Positions 9,650 through 22,070 of a stretch of 34,761 bases of DNA are shown here, one piece after another (positions within the stretch are counted from its first letter, which is position 1; the number at the start of each line of letters is the position of its first letter). The stretch lies in NCBI GenBank assembly GCA_010094045.1, contig ML986828.1:25149-59909 (forward strand). The letters are read 5' to 3'. Under the pieces are notes generated by a model. The model had not been told where the DNA came from, did not search any database, and saw only the letters and a list, made by a program, of their open reading frames with translations. The position numbers and the translations under genes are program-made. This stretch comes from Lojkania enalia (lineage: Eukaryota > Ascomycota > Dothideomycetes > Pleosporales).

Positions 9650-12600
9650 CCTATTCTTAATTTTCTAACTAATCTTCTAATCGATTCTTAATATACTTAT
9701 TATTTTATAGATAAGACTATTATTCTTACTCCTAAATATAGCTAATCTTACCAACTAGAATATTACTAAAAAGTCTATTTTAAAAGTAAATTATCTTTTA
9801 GAACTATATTTATATCTAATTTCTATATATTTATAGAACTAGCTTCTATAGAAATAGTTATAGAACTATTAGATTCTAGCTTCTTTCTTAATCTATTAAG
9901 ATCTAGTCTAGTAAGATATTAATATTCTTATTAATACTAAAGCTACTAGTTATAGTTATATTTATAGAGATCTTATATATACTCTAAAATTTTAAAAGAT
10001 ATAACTTTTATATAACTTATATCTAACTAGCTTTAATAGAAAAGTCTTTTATAAAGAGATTATCTTCTATTCTATTACTCTAACTCTCTAATACTTAAAC
10101 TATTTAGAAATAGTATATTTCTATATAATTATACTAGAAAAATACTAGTTAATTCTAAAATAGCTATAGATATATAAGTATTATATAAACCTAGACTATA
10201 AGAATAAATAGCTAGTTTTTACTACTAACTAATATCTAGCTTAATACTTATAATCTACTAGCATTACTATCTACTAATAAACTATTTAAATAGTTATTAA
10301 AAATTATAAACTATTTAAATCTAATATAAAAGAAGATTCTAAAGTAACTAATTTATAACTCTTATATAGCTTAAAGTTTAAATAATACCGTTTAAAATTC
10401 CGCCTATTAAGTTATATCTAATATAATTACTAGCTATCTAAAATATTATACTAGTTAAAAGAATTTAAAACTAAAACTAACTTAACTATAAATAAAGATT
10501 ATAGTTAAAAGAATTTATTTAAGCCTAAATATCTAAAGTCTATACTATAATTAAATATATATTATATAGGTATTATACTACTAGTCTAATTCTTTTAGGA
10601 ATCTAACTATAAAATCTTTACTATATTAATAGCTAATATTAATAAAGCTCTAGCTCTAAAAGTATATATTAACCCTATTACTAAAGTATCTAAAGAATAC
10701 TATAACCTATTATTTATCTTTTTATATAAGAATATAAATAAATTACTTAAATAATAACTATATAATTATAAGATTAAACTAGAGAATAGTAAGTAAATTA
10801 GCTTTAGTCTACTCTATAAGATATTTTAGAATAAGTTAAAAGCACTAAAAAAGTACCTTAATAAGAACTTATCTAAAAGATTTATTAGAGTAAGCTTATT
10901 ACTAGTAGTTATATCTATAATCTTTATAAAGAAATTTAAAAGTAGTTTCTAATTCTATATAAACTATAGAATCCTAAATACTATTACTATTAAAAACTAA
11001 TACCCGATTCTATTAATCTAAGAAATTTTAACCTAATTTAATAAGACTAAATACTATATAAAACTTAATATTATTACTATATTTAATAAGTTAAAGATTA
11101 CTAAAGAAGATAAATAGAAAACTACTTTTTATATATATTATAGGCTATTTAAATACCTGGTAATACTCTTTAATTTAACTAATACTCTAAGTATATTCTA
11201 GTATTTTATAAATAATATACTAAAAGTATACTTTAATATATTTTATACTACCTATATTAATAATATTCTAATATTTAGTAAGAATCTAGATGACTATAAG
11301 TAGTATATCTAGCTAGTTTTTAAAGCTTTAAGAGTAAATAGTTTATAACTTAATATAAATAAGTATAAATTCTACTAGTTAAAAGTAATCTACTTAGAGT
11401 ATATAATTACTATAAAAGAGATCTATATAAACTTAAAAAAGGTAAAGATAATTATTAACTAAGAATACTTTAAAAATATAAATGATATTTAAGCTTTTAT
11501 ATACTTCGCAAACTTTTACTAATAATTTATTAGCAACTTCTTATAGAAAGTTTTCCCCTTCATAGCTCTAACTAAGAAGAATACTTAATTTAACTAGAAT
11601 AATAGCTATTAATATTTCTTTAACTACCTAAAAGATACTTTTATTTCTATACTAATTTTCTAATACTTTAACCCTAAACTACTAATAGTAGTAGAAGTTA
11701 ACGCGTTTAACTTTATAATAGCTAGTATACTATCTTAGAGAGGTGCTAATAGTAAACTAAGACCTATTACCTACTTCTCTAAATATATAAACTCTACTAA
11801 AAGTAACTATAAAATATATAATTAGAAGCTATTTATAATTATCTAATATTTTAAGTAATAGAGGCCTATATTAGAAAGTATAGTATTTTCTATAGAAGTA
11901 CTAAATAATTATAAAAACTTATAGTACTTTATAATAATAAAGTAGTTAAGTTACTAATAAGTCTATTAGTTAAAATATCTATTAAAGTTTAACTTTAATA
12001 TTATATACTAACCTAGAAAATTTAGAAAGAAGTCTAATACTTTAACTTAAAGGTTATAAGATAAGCCTATATAAGAAGAGGCCTATAGAAGTTATTAATA
12101 AATATTACTTCGTCCTAAACTATTCTAATAGATAGAAGTAGGCTAATCGATTATAGAGATTATCGACGAAAAATACCTAAACGATAATCTAATCTAAGAT
12201 ATCTTAAAGCTACTAAGAGAAGAAGCCTATTGATTTAAACTCCTAACTCTAGCTAACTATAAAAAGCGTAATAACTAACTATACTACTAAAATAGACATA
12301 TAATATTAGATTATAATAAGCTAAAGTTTAAGCTGCTATAAACTACCTATAACTCGCTGTCTAGTAGATACCCTAGTTAAGAAAAGACCTTAGAACTACT
12401 CTAATATAAGTACTATTAGTTAAGGATATTTAACTTAGTATAATAATATACAGACTATTATTATATATATTAAAGAAGTAAGACTTTTAAAAAGAAGTAT
12501 TATAGACTATTAAAACTATTACCTATACCTAAATAAAGGTTTTAAGTTATCTCTATAGACTTTATAACCGATCTACTAGAATTAGAAGGTTGTACGAATA

Positions 12601-13630
12601 TTATAGTATAGTTAATAGGCTAAATAAGTATACATATCTAGTACTATATGTAAGAATCGAAGCTCCTAATATTATTTAACTATTCTATTACTATGTATAG
12701 GTTTATTATAGACTACTATATACTATTATATCTAATTATAGGATATAGTTTATCTTTACCTTTTATTAAGAGCTTTATAGACAGCGATAAATTAATATAT
12801 ATATATTAACTAGCTTCTACTTAAAAACTAATAGCTAGATAGAGAATGCTAATATAATAATAGAACAAGTTCTCTAAGCCTATACTAGCTATAAATAAGA
12901 TAACTAGGTTAAATAGCTACTAATAGCGTAGTTTAAAGTAAATAATAGAGTATCTAAATTAATAAAAGTCTTTCTATTTTTAGCCTATTTTAGCTAGTAC
13001 CTTTAAATAGGCTTCGAGCCGTTTATATAAATCTATTAACCGCTAAAGTAGTCTCTAATAGCCTAGAAAGCTAATAGACTAGTTAATAAGATAAAGAATA
13101 TTATAAAGTATATTAGAGAAGAACTTATCTATATATAAGTATTCTAATAAGAGTATACTAACTGTAAGTACGTACTAGCTCCTAACTACTAGATTAGTAA
13201 TCTAGTCTAGCTAGACGCTAGAAATATATATATATAAAGACCATTGAAAAGGTTTAATTAGAAGAATATAGGCCTCTATAAGGTTATTATAAAGGTATCC
13301 TCGTACGCTTCTAAACTAAAGCTACCTAAATTAGATAAAATATATCCTATATTCTATATATTACTATTATAACTAGTATATAAGTCGTCTAACTATTTAT
13401 CTAGTTAATAAGTATATAACTCTAAACCTATTAAAATTAATAGAAAACTAGAATACCTTATTAAGCAAATAGAAGACTTCTACTACAACTAATAGAAACG
13501 CCGGCATAAATACCTAGTTAAGTAGACTAGCTATTATAACCTAGAATAGTACCCGGCTAGTAATTTTGCTAAGATAACTACTATAGAAGATTATTATATT
13601 AGAAACCTAAATAAATAAAACTTAAATATA
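9650..13630 (+). pseudogene. Gypsy L pol (protease, RT, RNase H, integrase) remnant
   Basis: The polyprotein that copies and integrates the element. The protease region (about 9650-10600) is poorly preserved. RT starts near 10683 (VSKEYYNLLFIFLYKN). Its catalytic motif reads YINN at 11253-11264, where active enzymes have two Asp, so it is dead. RNase H follows (about 11640-12000): the first acidic site reads VEVNAF with Asn for Asp. Integrase spans about 12270-13300; its first Asp is kept in ISIDFITDL (GAC 12558-12560), in frame with the RT motif. A single-base deletion near 12608 shifts the frame; M (complement about 16895) has the undeleted form. Pol lies in a different frame from gag. Confidence 0.85.
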
Positions 13631-13639
13631 ATACTACGT

Positions 13640-14037
13640 TTAGATTCTTAATTAGGCCCTAGAGTCTAATCTAAGTATATTTCTAGACGCCTATAATAAT
13701 ACTATACTAATATAATACTAGTAATACTACTACTACTAATCTCTAATATAGTATTATTATATAAACTAAACCAACCTAATTCCTAATATAATACTACTAT
13801 ATAAACTAAACTAAACTAATCCCTAATATAATACTACTATTAACTACTAGTTATATTAATATATATATAACTTAGCTTAATCTCTAGTATAGTACTATTA
13901 TATAATAATAACTAATTATACTAATATACCTATAATCTTAACTAACGCTAATATTAATAACTACTATTTAATTATAAATAACTTAAATATAATATAAAGA
14001 TCTAACTTATAGAAGTTTATAACTAAAAGAGAGGTAC
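13640..14037 (+). other. 3' non-coding region of gypsy L with polypurine tract
   Basis: About 400 bp after pol. I see no protein sequence in it. It contains the 40-bp tandem units (13743-13862), a diverged further unit at about 13884, and ends in the purine run AAAAGAGAGGTAC (14025-14037), the expected primer for plus-strand DNA, directly before the 3' LTR. Confidence 0.72.
13743..13862. repeat. 40-bp tandem repeat (three units) in gypsy L
   Basis: CTAATATA occurs at 13743, 13783 and 13823, a period of exactly 40 bp; each unit continues with an AT-rich stretch containing TATAAACTAAAC. A fourth, diverged unit is at 13884. The same array, inverted, is in M at 5881-6000. Confidence 0.82.
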
Positions 14038-14250
14038 TATTATAGTAATACTATAATACTTCTATACTTATACTACTCTTACTATAATATCTAAACTAGT
14101 TGCTAGTAATAGCTATTAGCTGCTAGCTAGAATATAACTAACTTATTATAACTATAATAGAGGAAGGTTTTACTAACCTAGCTAGTTTATATAGTAGTAT
14201 AGACCTAGCTCTTATAAAAACCTATATAATATATCTCTATTTTTTATATA

Positions 14251-14303
14251 ACGTAAAGTACTACTAAGCCAGCTATACTACTAAACCGGCTACTTTTTCT
14301 TAG
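14251..14303. repeat. Left TIR of element A
   Basis: 53 bp, starting ACGTAAAGTACTAC and ending CGGCTACTTTTTCTTAG. The inverted partner is 16047-16099. Confidence 0.92.
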
Positions 14304-14339
14304 CACTACTAATACTATATATAAGACCTTAATTTACTC

Positions 14340-16019
14340 GCTATCTATAAGAGAACCTATATATAAGATACTTAGACTAGATTTAGAAGAAGCTTCTATA
14401 TCTTTTTAGTACGTACGAGCGTTATACCCGGTCTTTCTATAGTTCCTATAGTACTGTTAACCAGGTTGAGCTGGTTCCTTACTACTACTACTACGAGCCT
14501 TCTTAGATTGCTAAGGAGCTATAGATGCTTCAGCAGCTCTATACGAAGCTCCCTTACTATACTCTATTATACTACTATACTAGATTCGCTTCTGTTTATA
14601 TATTTTACACTTTGTTATAACCTCTAATTACTCTTTAAGCTCTGTAATCTAGTAGTTTATAAGAGCGTTTTAATGCAGCATCAATTCAGCTCCTTTTATT
14701 AGCTGTAAGAAGCCTTCTTTAGCTTCTTTTAGTAATCATATAAAGGACCTCTATACGAGAGTTAATTGTAACCTAAATTCTTATATGTTACTTAGTATTT
14801 TTAACTACTATAGTATTTCTAGTAGAAGTACCTCTAGTAGTATATATAACCGGACTTTAAGGTACTTAAAAACAACCTATATATTAATAGGAACTAGTCT
14901 AAATATTTTAAAGGCCTTTTTATAGTTCTTATACGTAAATATATTAAAAAACGCGTCTCTAAAGGCTGGTAGGAAGCCTTCCTTATTAATATAGTAGACG
15001 CGTCGGTATACTAAGTCTTATATACGCTAGGAGTACTTTAGCTTTAATAGTAAGAAGTATACTATATTAAGTAGCTATAGGATATATAATAAATGTACTA
15101 GTATATAGAAGGTAAGGATCTTTCATATAAGGTAATAATCCTTAAAATTCTGGTTTAGATAGCTCTTATAGCTATTAAGAATGAGTAGCCTATATAACCC
15201 TACCTAACGCGTCTTTATATACGCGTTAAAGTACTTTAACTACTTAAGACCAAGCTTATTATTTGTCTATCTATTCTCAGAAACTAAGAGCTTCTAGTTA
15301 TATAGTATATCTATCTCCTTATATTATACTAAGATATAGACGCGTCTTTTATAGATAATAAATAGTAGGGTTATATATCTAGCAGCGTAGATGCTCTAGA
15401 TTATTATAATCTACTCTTAATTACCTAGTTAAATAAGTATAGGTCTTATACAGTATTCTAAACCTATAACAACTTTTATAGAGCTAATTATACCTATCTA
15501 GAAGCTTATCTTATTAAAGTTATAGATATTATCTTTATAGACACCATACTTAGCTACTATCTCTTATACGAGCTTAAACCACGCGTTAATAACCTCTAGA
15601 TCTTCTTATAATATCTTCTAATAGTCCTTTACTCGATTGAAAACTGTTTTAAGCTTATTTATACATAATATAAATCGTTTAGACTAGTTCTTATCTATAA
15701 GTATCCTACCCCGCGTACGTAATAGTTTATCTACTATATCTACTACCTTATAAAGCTGTGGCGTAAATCCTCGCAAATTAAGGTTAAGAATATATCGTAC
15801 GATCGTCTACTCTTCAGTTGCTATAAGCTTTATACAATTTGGTTGAGTTTAAGGTTGAAAGATAATTCTATAAAGCCGGTTAGAGAGCTACTAGTATTAT
15901 ACGTTAAAAGCTGCTGCAGCGCATCGCACGCTTTAAAATTGGCCTAAAGTATAGATCTAAAGGGCAAGTTCAATTCTACCTTCTTAATTGGATAGATTAG
16001 CTTCGTATTGTTGAGACAT
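14340..16019 (-). pseudogene. Pogo/Fot1-type transposase remnant (copy A), start codon kept
   Basis: Transposase of about 550 codons; the 3' limit is approximate. It begins with a true ATG at 16019-16017, reading MSQQYEANLS, then EGRIELAL: the typical N-terminus, leading into the helix-turn-helix. Further on: EE*TIVRYILNLNLRGFTP at about 15740-15810 (TAG in place of Gln), and NAWFKL at about 15570. The catalytic sites have decayed: YNFNK (about 15510-15525) for the first Asp-Glu, and LILNSYKS (about 15165-15190) for the second. It is the least damaged N-terminus of its subfamily here, but dead. Confidence 0.88.
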
Positions 16020-16046
16020 AGCGTTGCGTACGGAAAAGTTGCTATA

Positions 16047-16099
16047 CTAAGAAAAAGTGGCCGGCTTAGTAGTATAGCCAGCTTGATAGTGCTTTACGT
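16047..16099. repeat. Right TIR of element A
   Basis: 53 bp, starting CTAAGAAAAAGTGG and ending CTTTACGT, next to TA at 16100-16101. Confidence 0.92.
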
Positions 16100-16183
16100 T
16101 AATATTTTAATATTTATATATAGTATATAGTAATAGAGTTAACTATTTAAAGTGCGATTAACTATATATAAATATCTATAATA

Positions 16184-19100
16184 GTATATAAAAAAACCTT
16201 TATAATAATCTTATAGAGGCCTATATTCTTCTAATTAAGCTTTTTTAACAGTCTTTATATACGTATATTTCTAGCGTCTAGCTAGACTAGATTACTAATT
16301 TAGTAGTTAGGGGCTAGTACGCGCTTACGGTTAATATACTCTTATTAGAACGCTTATATCTAGGTAAGTTCTTCTCTAATATACTCTATAATATTCTTTA
16401 TCTTATTAACTAGTCTATTAGCTTTCTAGACTATTAGGGGCTGCTTTAGCAGTTAATAGATTCTTATAGGTAGCTTAAAGCCTATTTAAAGGTACTAGCT
16501 AAAATAGACTAGAAATAGAAAGACTTTTATTAATTTAGATACTATATTATTTACTTTAAACTATACTATTAGTAGCTATTTAATCTAGTTATCTTATTTA
16601 TAGCTAGTATAGGTTTAGAAAACTTATTCTATTACTATATTAGTATTTTCTATTTAGCTATTAGTTTTTAAATAGAAGCTAGTTAATATATATATATTAA
16701 TTTATAGCTATTTATAGAACTCTTAATAGAAGATAGAGATAAACTATATTCTATAGTTAGATATAATAGTACATAGTAGTTTATAGTAAACCTATATATA
16801 ATAATAGAATAGTTAGATAATATTAAGAACTTTAATTCTTATATATAGTATTAGGTATCTATATTTACTAAGCTTATTAACTACTACTATAATATTTATA
16901 TAACCTTCTAATTCTAGTAGATTAGTTATAAAGTTTATAGAAATATTTTAAAACCTTTATTAAGGTATAGGTAATAGTTTTAATAGTCTATAATATTTCT
17001 CTTTAAAAGTCTTACTTCTTTAGTATATATAATAATAGCTTATATATTATTATACTAAGTCGAATATCTTTAATTAATAGTACTTATACTAGAGTAGTTC
17101 TAAGGTGTTTCCTTAATTAAAATATCTACTAGATAGTAAGTTATAGATAGCTTATAGCAGCTTAAACTTTAACTTATTATAGTCTCGTATTATAAGTTAA
17201 TTTTAGTAGTATAATTAGTTATTATATTTTTTATAGTTAGCTAGAATTAGAAGTTTAAATTAATAGGCTTCTTCTTTTAGTAGCTTTAAAATATCTTAGA
17301 TTAGATTATTATTTAAGTATTTTTTATCGATAATTTCTATAATTAATTAGCCTACTTCTATCTATTAGAATAGTTTAGAACGAAGTAATATCTATTAATA
17401 ATCTTTATAGGCCTCTTCTTATATAAACTTATCTTATAACCTTTAAGTTAAAGTATTAAGCTTCTCTCTAAGTTTTCTAGGTTAGTATATAATACTAAAG
17501 TTAAACCTTAATTAATATTCTAATTAATAGACCTATTAGTAGTTTAACTACTTTATTATTATAAAGTTCTATAAGTTTTTATAATTGCTTAGTACTTCTA
17601 TAGAAAATATTATACCTTTTAATTTAGGCCTCTATTATTTAAAATATTAGATAATTATAAGTAGCTTCTTATTATATATTTTATAGTTACTTTGAGTAGA
17701 ATTTATATACTTAGAGAAGTAGGTAATAAATCTTAGTTTACTATCAGCGCCTTTCTAAGATAGTATACTAGCTATTATAAAATTAGATACGTTAGTTTCT
17801 ACTATTATTAGTAGTTTAGGATTAAAATATTAGAAAATTAGTATAGAAATAAAGACATCCTTTAGATAGTTAAAAGAATATTAATAGCTATTATTCTAGT
17901 TAAATTAAGTATTCTTCTTAATTAGAGCTACTAAGAAGGAGACTATTTATAAGAAGTTACTAATAAATTATTAGTAGAAGTTTGTAAAGCCTATAAAGGT
18001 TTAAATATCTTTTATATTCTTAGAGTATTTCTAGTTAATAATTATCTCTATCTTTTTTAAATTTATATAGATTTCTTCTATAGTAATTATATACCTTAAA
18101 TAGATTACTTCTAACTAATAGAACTTATACTTATCTATATTAAGCTATAGACTATTTACTTTTAGAGCTTTAAGAACTAGCTAGATATACTATTCATAAT
18201 CCTTTAAATTCTTACTAAATATTAGAATATTATTAATATAAATAGTATAGAATATATTAAAATATAGTTTTAGTATATTATTTATAAAGTACTAGAATAT
18301 ACTTAAAGTATTAATTAGACTAAAGGGTATTACTAGGTATTTAAATAGGCTATAGTATATATAAAAGATAGTTTTCTATTTATCTTCCTTAATAATTCTT
18401 ACCTTATTAAATATAGTAATAATATTAAATTTTATATAGTACTTAGTCTTATTAAATTAGATTAATATTTTTTAGATTAGTAGAATTGGGTATTAATTCT
18501 TAATAGTAATAGTATTTAGGGCTCAATAATCTATATAGAATTAGAAACTACCTCTAAATTTTTTTATAAAGATTATAGGTATAGCTATTAATAATAAGCT
18601 TACTCTAATAAATCTCTTAGATAAGTTCTTATTAAGGTACTTTCTTAGTACCTTTAACTTATTCTAGAATATTTTATAGAGTAGATTAAAGTTAGTTTAC
18701 TTACTATTTTCTAGTTTAATCTTATAATTATATAGTTATTATTTAAGTAGTTTATTTATATTCTTATATAAGAAGATAGATAATAGGTTATAGTATTCTT
18801 TAAGTACTTTAGTAATAGGGTTAGTATATACCTTTAGAGCTAGAGTTTTATTAATATTAACTATTAATATATCGAAGATTTTATAGTTAAATTACTGGAA
18901 AAGTTGAACTAGTAGTATAGTACTTATATAATATATATCTAGTTATAATATAAACTTTAGGTATTTAGGCTTAAATAGATCCTTTTAACTATAATCTTTA
19001 TCTAAGATTAAGTTAGTTTTAGTTTTAAATTCTTTTAACTAATATAATATTTTAAGTAACTAGTAATTATATTAGATATAACTTAATAAATAGAGTTTTA

Positions 19101-19493
19101 AATAGTACTATCTAGGCGTTAAGCTATAAAAGAGTTATAAATTAGTTACTTTAAAATCTCCTTTTATATTAGATTTAGATAGTTTATAGTCGTTAATAAC
19201 TATTTAAATAGCCTATTAGTAGATAGTAGTATTAGTAGATTATAAGTATTAAGTTAGATATTAGTTAGTAGTAAAGACTAGCTATTTATTCTTATAGTCT
19301 AGGTTTATATAATATTTATATATCTATAGCTATTTTAGAATTAACTAGTATTTTTCTAGTATAATTATATAAAAATATACTATTTCTAAATAGTTTAGAT
19401 ATTAGAGAATTAGAGTAACTAAATAGAAGATAGTTTTCTTATAAAGGAATTTTCTATTAAAGCTAGTTAAATATATATTAAATAGGAGTTATA
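16184..19493 (-). mobile_element. Ty3/gypsy family 3, copy M, main piece
   Basis: 3.3 kb on the minus strand matching L from about 10010 to 13270, from the protease region to late integrase. Its left limit is the insertion of L and its right limit the LTR of H at 19494, which interrupts M in its protease region. The remaining gag and 5' LTR are not in the window unless they lie beyond H. M and L are the same family in opposite orientations. Confidence 0.88.
16187..19480 (-). pseudogene. Gypsy M pol remnant (integrase, RNase H, RT, part of protease)
   Basis: The same polyprotein as in L, read on the minus strand. Integrase: the first catalytic residue reads ISINF (complement 16935-16933, AAC for GAC), so Asp is lost here although kept in L. 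The segment IIVVVNKLSKY (about 16865-16900) shows the unshifted frame where L has a single-base deletion. RNase H lies at about 17500-17830. RT: YINN at complement 18240-18229, with both catalytic Asp changed to Asn. RT begins near 18810. Stops are TAA/TAG throughout. It shares the YINN change with L, which repeated RIP in both copies can explain. Confidence 0.85.
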
Positions 19494-19773
19494 TAACAGC
19501 GTAGGTAAGATAATAGGTCTAAATACGGTACGAATCTACTTAGAGGTATATAAGAGTGCGTAGGGGTTTAGGGACCTAGGAATTCTATTAACACCTATAA
19601 GCCTTATATAAAAGGATATAGAAGAACTATTAAGCTACTTATAAGGGAGTATACAACTATAAATAGATGGGAAAAGGGGCGGAGCTAGGGGTAGGATAAG
19701 ATAAGTAAAAAGCTTTAGGATAAGATTATATATAAAGCTTTTCGTGGAACAATTTCTTCGTATTATTATACTA
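19494..19773 (-). repeat. 3' LTR of gypsy H (280 bp)
   Basis: On the plus strand it starts TAACAGCGTAGG and ends CGTATTATTATACTA, followed by the complement of the polypurine tract (CCCCCCTCCTTAT, 19774 onward). It matches I 30930-31209 and, inverted, G 2864-3145. Confidence 0.85.
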
Positions 19774-20830
19774 CCCCCCTCCTTATAAGCTGATAGTTCC
19801 TATCTACGCTGGTTTAGGAGAGAATCGGGGCTATTATAGATAGGTTCTAGTATAAAGAAATTTCTTCGAAGAGGTATTTATTAGTAAGAGCTAATACGTA
19901 TAGTTACCTATAGAGATACGTTTATATATTAACGTAATATTAAATAAGGTTTTTTTTACGGTAAGTATGATTAACCTATATATTAGCTAGTAACTACTAT
20001 TATAACGGTTTATTAATATTGCAATTTCGTCGTATATAGCAACGAGCGTTTACTAGTCTTAGTATATTACTAGGTTCCTGTTAACTAAGCTTCCTTAACT
20101 AAATAACAACTTCTACTCTATATATATTATTATACGTTCCTAGAACTATTAATTATTAAAGTATTACTAACGCCTTATAGAAAAAAATTAATTAATATAC
20201 TACTCTACCCACCTTCTAAAGCTTTTTTAAAGGTCTTCTAGATTATCTACCTTTAGACTATATATACGCTTACCTACGGGCGGTATATAATATTTATCTT
20301 TTAGTCTCTAAGATTAAAAAAATACAAGTATTATACCTTATAAAATAAAAAGTATAACCCTATATAAATTATATCTAATATTAGTAGGGTACTTACTATT
20401 AATATACTTATAGATCCCCTTCTACTATAAGATGAAGTTTCTAGTCCTCTAGAGCCATTTTAAACTATAGGCGGCTGCCTAATACGTAGGGGATAAGAAG
20501 GATAAAAAGGTAGCTTTTAAGGCTGTTTTAGAGTCTACTTATAGCTTAGTACTTATAGCTTAGATTATAAAGAGTTAGAAAGCTAGCCTTTTTAAAGCTA
20601 GTATCTAGTATCTAGGTAGCTTTATTCTACTAGGGTACTAAATTACTCCGTCGGGTTTCGGCCTTGAAAGCTTTAGTATCTAGCTTTTAAGCTAATATTA
20701 TAGTACTCTCGGGCGGCTAAGGATAAGATAGAGGAGGTTTAAGGGGAGTCTAGAGGGAAGAAAGAGAAAGGAGGGTAGAAGAGGAGAAGACTAGAGAGGT
20801 ATCTAATAGCCTACTATTAGATCCTCCAAA
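19774..20830. other. 3' region of gypsy H between LTR and pol
   Basis: No pol sequence. The part 19774-20300 I read as 3' untranslated. At 20300-20830 the plus strand follows the possible antisense frame seen in I (motif GDKKDKKVAF at about 20490-20520), but with a frameshift near 20610. A purine-rich run (about 20730-20800) lies just beyond the end of pol. Confidence 0.55.
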
Positions 20831-20834
20831 TTCT

Positions 20835-21480
20835 ATAGAGGAGTAATTTCGAGCCTATAATTTAATTTTTTAATCTACTACTTAACTCTTATATATTATT
20901 ATCTACTAGATAATTTATATTTTCTATACTATTCTTATATATTTTAATCTATTTAGTTAGAGTTTTTAGGAGTTCTAGCTAATTCAGATACTTATTATAA
21001 AAAGCTTTTAGCTTATAAGGCGAACCTATAAAATTTAAGACTTTATACTAGACCGGGTTAAAATTATATCTTACCTATTTTATACAGTATTTAAAGGTCT
21101 TATAATATAGCTTACTAGCTAGTATTTCCTTAACCTTCTACTCTTCTACTCCTTTAATAGCGATAGTAGGTAGTTTTAGAATTTCTTATCCTAATAGAAG
21201 GTCCTAGGGGTTTTTATACAGTAGGTTTAGTACGAAAATATTATATATTCTCGACCTTAGGGGTAGCTATAGATAGTACGAGTTTTTAACCTATTCTAGT
21301 ACTTTAAAAGAACCCTCCTATTAATTAGATAGCTTTTAGCTTAGTCTCTAAATTATAAGGTTCTTAGTATTTAGGTAGACTATATTACTAATCTACTAAT
21401 AAATTAGTTACTAGTAATAGTTAATAATAGATTATATACGATTTTAAGTCTTTTTAATATTAGCTTTTACAGTTTCCCAG
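20835..21480 (-). pseudogene. Gypsy H integrase C-terminus and chromodomain remnant
   Basis: The minus-strand counterpart of G 1230-1800 and I 32270-32900. The chromodomain lies at about 20900-21150 and the preceding integrase C-terminal segment at about 21200-21480. It breaks off at the J insertion. Stops are TAA/TAG, partly at Trp positions of the chromodomain. Confidence 0.82.
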
Positions 21481-21487
21481 GCTATAT

Positions 21488-22029
21488 TATTATAAATATA
21501 GAACGCTAAGAGGTACTATTTCTATAGCTAGGGTTTAATCTAATATTAGCTACTATATAGGTTAACTCGGACGAGGACTAATAAGGTAATAACAGGAAGA
21601 GGTATATTAGGAACCAATTATTAAATAGTAAATAGTAGGACTGTAGGAACTAGAGAGATAATTAGCTAGATAATAATATATAGTACAATCTATATATATA
21701 ATAATAGTAGAAGTATTAAGTATAACAGGGTAGACCTGATAGACCTAACAGACCTAATAAGCTAGGCTTAGTAGTCGTAGACCTAACTATATAAGACGGA
21801 GGATTTTCTTAGAAGATTAAGTTCTATATAGTTATTCTCGTAGATTTATCTCGTTACTATATTAGACTTCTAAGAATATATTCGTTATATTTAAAGAACT
21901 AGGCAATTCTACTACTCTCTCTTTACTAAAGCTACTACCTCTAATCAACCTAATATAAATAAAGCTCCGGCGTATATACAACTGTAATAGTAGTTATTAT
22001 ATATATTAGTAGTATATAGGTTAGTAATA
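21488..22029 (+). repeat. 5' LTR of gypsy J (542 bp)
   Basis: Starts TATTATAAATATAG and ends GGTTAGTAATA. It pairs with 28423-28964. A short CT-rich stretch (ACTACTCTCTCTTTACTAAA) is shared by both near the 3' end. No primer-binding site could be recognised downstream (22030-22070). Confidence 0.9.
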
Positions 22030-22070
22030 TAATAACTACCTAATATTAAGAGAATAGAAACTATCTAAAG

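Larger units (their letters stand above)
14251..16099 (-). mobile_element. Pogo/Fot1-like DNA transposon A, full length
   Basis: A complete 1,849-bp element in the 3' LTR of gypsy L, with TA at 14249-14250 and 16100-16101. TIRs are 53 bp each: 14251-14303 and 16047-16099, starting ACGTAAAG. It is closely related to B and C but with distinct TIR bases (AAGCCAGCTA and AAACCGGCTA boxes, 17 bp apart). It retains more CpG and more CA/TG than the surrounding LTR, so it is probably younger than L. Confidence 0.92.
8282..16183 (+). mobile_element. Ty3/gypsy family 3, copy L, full length with a transposon inside its 3' LTR
   Basis: A complete gypsy retrotransposon of about 6.05 kb without the inserted element A. 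Order: 5' LTR (8282-8584), gag (from 8614), protease, reverse transcriptase, RNase H and integrase (to about 13630), 3' region with 40-bp repeats, polypurine tract 14025-14037, and 3' LTR (14038-14250 plus 16102-16183). The domain order RT, RH, INT shows it is Ty3/gypsy, not copia. It is inserted in a copy of its own family (M) in the opposite orientation. It is among the most AT-rich parts of the window, with very few CpG. Confidence 0.88.
14038..16183 (+). repeat. 3' LTR of gypsy L, split by transposon A
   Basis: The LTR halves are 14038-14250 and 16102-16183 (about 295 bp in all). Joined, they run collinear with the 5' LTR 8282-8584, the break falling at a TA inside TTTTTTATA. The right end is followed by GTATA (16184-16188), the target duplication shared with 8277-8281. 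Confidence 0.86.
19494..21487 (-). mobile_element. Ty3/gypsy family 1, copy H, left part
   Basis: Chromodomain gypsy on the minus strand: 3' LTR (19494-19773), 3' region, chromodomain and integrase C-terminus. It is inserted in gypsy M on the left and interrupted at 21487 by element J. It resumes at 28970. Compared with I, it has a short duplication (TAGTATC repeated) near 20610 that shifts the possible antisense frame. Confidence 0.87.

Noticed and set aside
8282..13630. Ty1/copia element
   Set aside because: Integrase lies after RT and RNase H, the Ty3/gypsy order.
13743..13862. CRISPR array
   Set aside because: The 40-bp units are contiguous tandem repeats without spacers and lie in the 3' region of a retrotransposon.
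22030..22070. Primer-binding site of J
   Set aside because: No convincing match to a tRNA 3' end could be recognised after RIP, so none is called.
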